Origin: JAGNHS01 sp964609695
Lineage (GTDB): Bacteria; Bdellovibrionota; UBA2428
NCBI GenBank assembly: GCA_964609695.1
Contig: CAZSSP010000001.1
Coordinates: forward strand, 186,001 to 250,000
Length of the DNA: 64,000 nt
Direction: 5' to 3'
The notes beneath the pieces are model-generated. The model did no database searches, was not told the origin of the DNA, and saw only the letters and a list, made by a program, of their open reading frames with translations. Position numbers and translations under genes: made by a program. Numbering within the stretch: position 1 is the stretch's first letter; the number at the start of each line of letters is the position of its first letter. This document shows, piece after piece, positions 62,630 through 64,000 of this stretch.

Positions 62630-63403
62630 ATGAAGAAAAAAAAGCACTTCGGCCAGCACTTTCTTTGTAATCCCGGAATTATCGAAAAAATTGTAATGAG
62701 CCTGAAGAGACTCGATCAGGAAGGAATCAAAACTTGCCTTGAAATTGGCCCCGGCGATGGGGCTCTCACGGGAGCGCTACTTAAAGAGGGCTTTAAAGTT
62801 ACAGTTGTCGAGATTGACGAGGATATGGTCAAAAGCTTGAACGAAAAATTTAACTCAGAAGTTTCTCAGGGAAAACTCGAAATTATTCCCGGTGATTTTT
62901 TAGATATTGATGCCTCACAATTTCTTCACCAAAAATGGAGCTTTGCTTGTGGTAATTTGCCCTATAATTGTGGAACTGAAATTGTTTTTAAATTCCTAGA
63001 AGATTTTCCGAACATCCAACGCTTTGGATTCATGCTCCAACGCGAAGTCGTTGAAAAATTTATTTCCAAACCTGAAGACGGTAAACGCTATGGAGTTCCC
63101 TCTGTAAAATTTGGATTGAGCTGCAAGGAACACGATCACTTTTGGATTCAAGCCGGTAGCTTTAACCCTCCCCCCAAAGTGGAAAGTGGTTTTTTCGTAT
63201 ATTCCCGACAAGAAAAAGCATTGGCCGACCCGCTTATACGCAACGCAGATTACGACAAAGTTAGCGAATGGATTGAAAAATCCTTTCAACAACGACGAAA
63301 AAAATTAAGAAACTCCTTAGGTTTAAAGTCGAACGAATGGAGCGACAAACGTCCCGAAGAACTCAGCCCCACCGACTTCATCAAACTCCTAAAAGGCGCC
63401 TAG
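62630..63403 (+). CDS. rsmA: 16S rRNA dimethyladenosine transferase RsmA (KsgA)
   Basis: A 257-aa SAM-dependent enzyme that dimethylates two adjacent adenosines near the 3' end of 16S rRNA. Visible motifs: KKHFGQHFLCNPGIIEKIV, EIGPGDGALTGALL (SAM loop), the acidic VVEIDEDM, and catalytic NLPYNCGTEIVF. The C-terminal domain includes FNPPPKVESGFF and QQRRKKLRNSLG. The last three codons and the TAG stop (KGA-stop) lie inside the head of a REP-like repeat. Confidence 0.96.
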   Translation: MKKKKHFGQHFLCNPGIIEKIVMSLKRLDQEGIKTCLEIGPGDGALTGALLKEGFKVTVVEIDEDMVKSLNEKFNSEVSQGKLEIIPGDFLDIDASQFLHQKWSFACGNLPYNCGTEIVFKFLEDFPNIQRFGFMLQREVVEKFISKPEDGKRYGVPSVKFGLSCKEHDHFWIQAGSFNPPPKVESGFFVYSRQEKALADPLIRNADYDKVSEWIEKSFQQRRKKLRNSLGLKSNEWSDKRPEELSPTDFIKLLKGA

Positions 63404-63553
63404 CGACCCGCGAGCCTCTCGGCGAGCATAGTTTTCACTACCATCGCCCCCCACCCTAAATATTCTCTATATTTTAATAGGAGTGCAAAAAAATGAGAGC
63501 GATGCTAAAGTTCATTTGGCTCGCACAATAGCTCGCGAGTCGCTAGGCGCTTT
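63393..63553. repeat. Diverged REP-like palindrome between rsmA and the DUF502 gene
   Basis: A 161-bp imperfect palindrome. The outer 23 bases (63393-63415, starting AAGGCGCCTAGCGAC) match the reverse complement of 63531-63553 at 21 of 23 positions. Its inner CATCGCCCCCCACCC is a variant of the core in the RAYT repeats. The left end overlaps the rsmA stop and the right end abuts the DUF502 ATG. An older, transposase-less member of the same family. Confidence 0.75.
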
Positions 63554-64000
63554 ATGGGAAATAAAATTCGTGAATATTTAATTTTGGGACTCATTTCGAT
63601 AGCTCCTTTGGCTATAACCATTTGGGTACTTTGGAGTGCTATTCGCTTTCTTGATGGTTTCGTACCCGAATCACTTCAAGCCTTTCCTGGATTAGGCATT
63701 ATTTACTGTTTCGCCATACTTCTTCTCACAGGAATCTTTGCAAAAACAGTAACAGGTAAACTTCTCAATACTTTTGGAGAATCTGTTTTTAGCAAACTTC
63801 CCATCGTCAGAGGTCTCTACTCAGTGTCTAAACAAGTGAGCACAGCTCTTTTCTCAAAAGACGCTAACAAATCTTTTAAACGTGTTGTCTACATTCCCTT
63901 CATGGGCGTGAAATCTAAAACCTTAGGTTTTGTGACTGGTGAAATCAAAGCTGAGCATAAAATTTTAGTTTTCGTTCCTACGGCCCCCAATCCTACTGGC
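63554..64000 (+). CDS. DUF502 membrane protein, truncated by the window end
   Basis: The first 149 codons of a DUF502-family inner-membrane protein: two helices near residues 8-30 and 47-66 (ISIAPLAITIWVLWSAI, YCFAILLLTGIFAKTV), then KLPIVRGLYSVSKQV, VVYIPFMG, LGFVTGE and VFVPTAPNPTG, the typical family order. The open frame continues past the window. The ATG at 63554 is the only in-frame start after a TAA at 63506 and has just a weak AGG upstream, supplied by the REP border. Function of the family is unknown. Confidence 0.88.
   Translation, partial: MGNKIREYLILGLISIAPLAITIWVLWSAIRFLDGFVPESLQAFPGLGIIYCFAILLLTGIFAKTVTGKLLNTFGESVFSKLPIVRGLYSVSKQVSTALFSKDANKSFKRVVYIPFMGVKSKTLGFVTGEIKAEHKILVFVPTAPNPTG

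Noticed and set aside
63493..63530. Small open frame inside the REP palindrome (MRAML...)
   Set aside because: Only a dozen codons, within the palindrome arm; no sign of coding.

Overview
This is a gene-dense chromosomal stretch of a Gram-negative bacterium, AT-rich by eye. Both strands are used and no intergenic gap exceeds about 175 bases, so there is no gene-free stretch over 300 bases. The Gram-negative envelope genes (pal, a CpoB-like gene, Lol-like components, outer-membrane barrels) and the abundance of short exported proteins of unknown function suggest a predatory or environmental deltaproteobacterium-like lineage. Further hints are a MoxR/Bat operon, a SWIB protein with a histone-H1-like tail, and a DUF3095 protein. 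Bdellovibrionota is my best guess. This is inference; no rRNA or tRNA gene was recognised to test it.

Layout. 1-2655: two tandem, closely related sensor histidine kinases. 2665-6624: exported proteins of unknown function, one with 81-bp tandem repeats. 6798-24362: a divergent, very compact block that reads as one lipid synthesis and export system. Leftward it carries a LolA-like protein, an outer-membrane barrel and an SRPBCC protein. Rightward it carries 12 genes, most overlapping by 4-14 nt: MacB/LolCDE-type ABC exporter, lipid kinase, SDR reductase, acyl-ACP-reductase-like fusion, BtaA-like DUF3419 enzyme, formyltransferase, alpha/beta hydrolase, OleC-like AMP ligase, UbiA prenyltransferase, PEP-synthase-like phosphotransferase and a membrane protein. 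24354-29951: surface-glycan genes (fused amidotransferase, GT2, AlkP-like protein, GT-C-like membrane protein). 30020-35445: PF10136 membrane protein, NlpC/P60, lipoprotein, DUF3095, exported protein.

35601-43205: asnS, a REP-associated transposase flanked by its own 40-bp inverted repeats, and a MoxR-DUF58-BatA-BatB operon. 43227-47508: membrane protein, DUF1844, HtrA protease and a secreted pentein-fold (deiminase-like) enzyme. 47635-52844: TrmJ-like methyltransferase, non-autonomous REP pair, a run of small exported proteins, SWIB protein with a clear terminator. 53012-59858: metG, LamG-type lipoprotein, and a large metalloprotease/beta-barrel protein. 59918-64000: pal, DUF4398 lipoprotein, CpoB-like protein, tsaD, rsmA, a degenerate REP palindrome, and a DUF502 gene cut by the window end.

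The most interesting candidate is the 6.8-24.4 kb lipid cluster: its combination of enzyme families matches no pathway I can name. Second is the RAYT/REP family, whose copies sit exactly at the stop codons of neighbouring genes.
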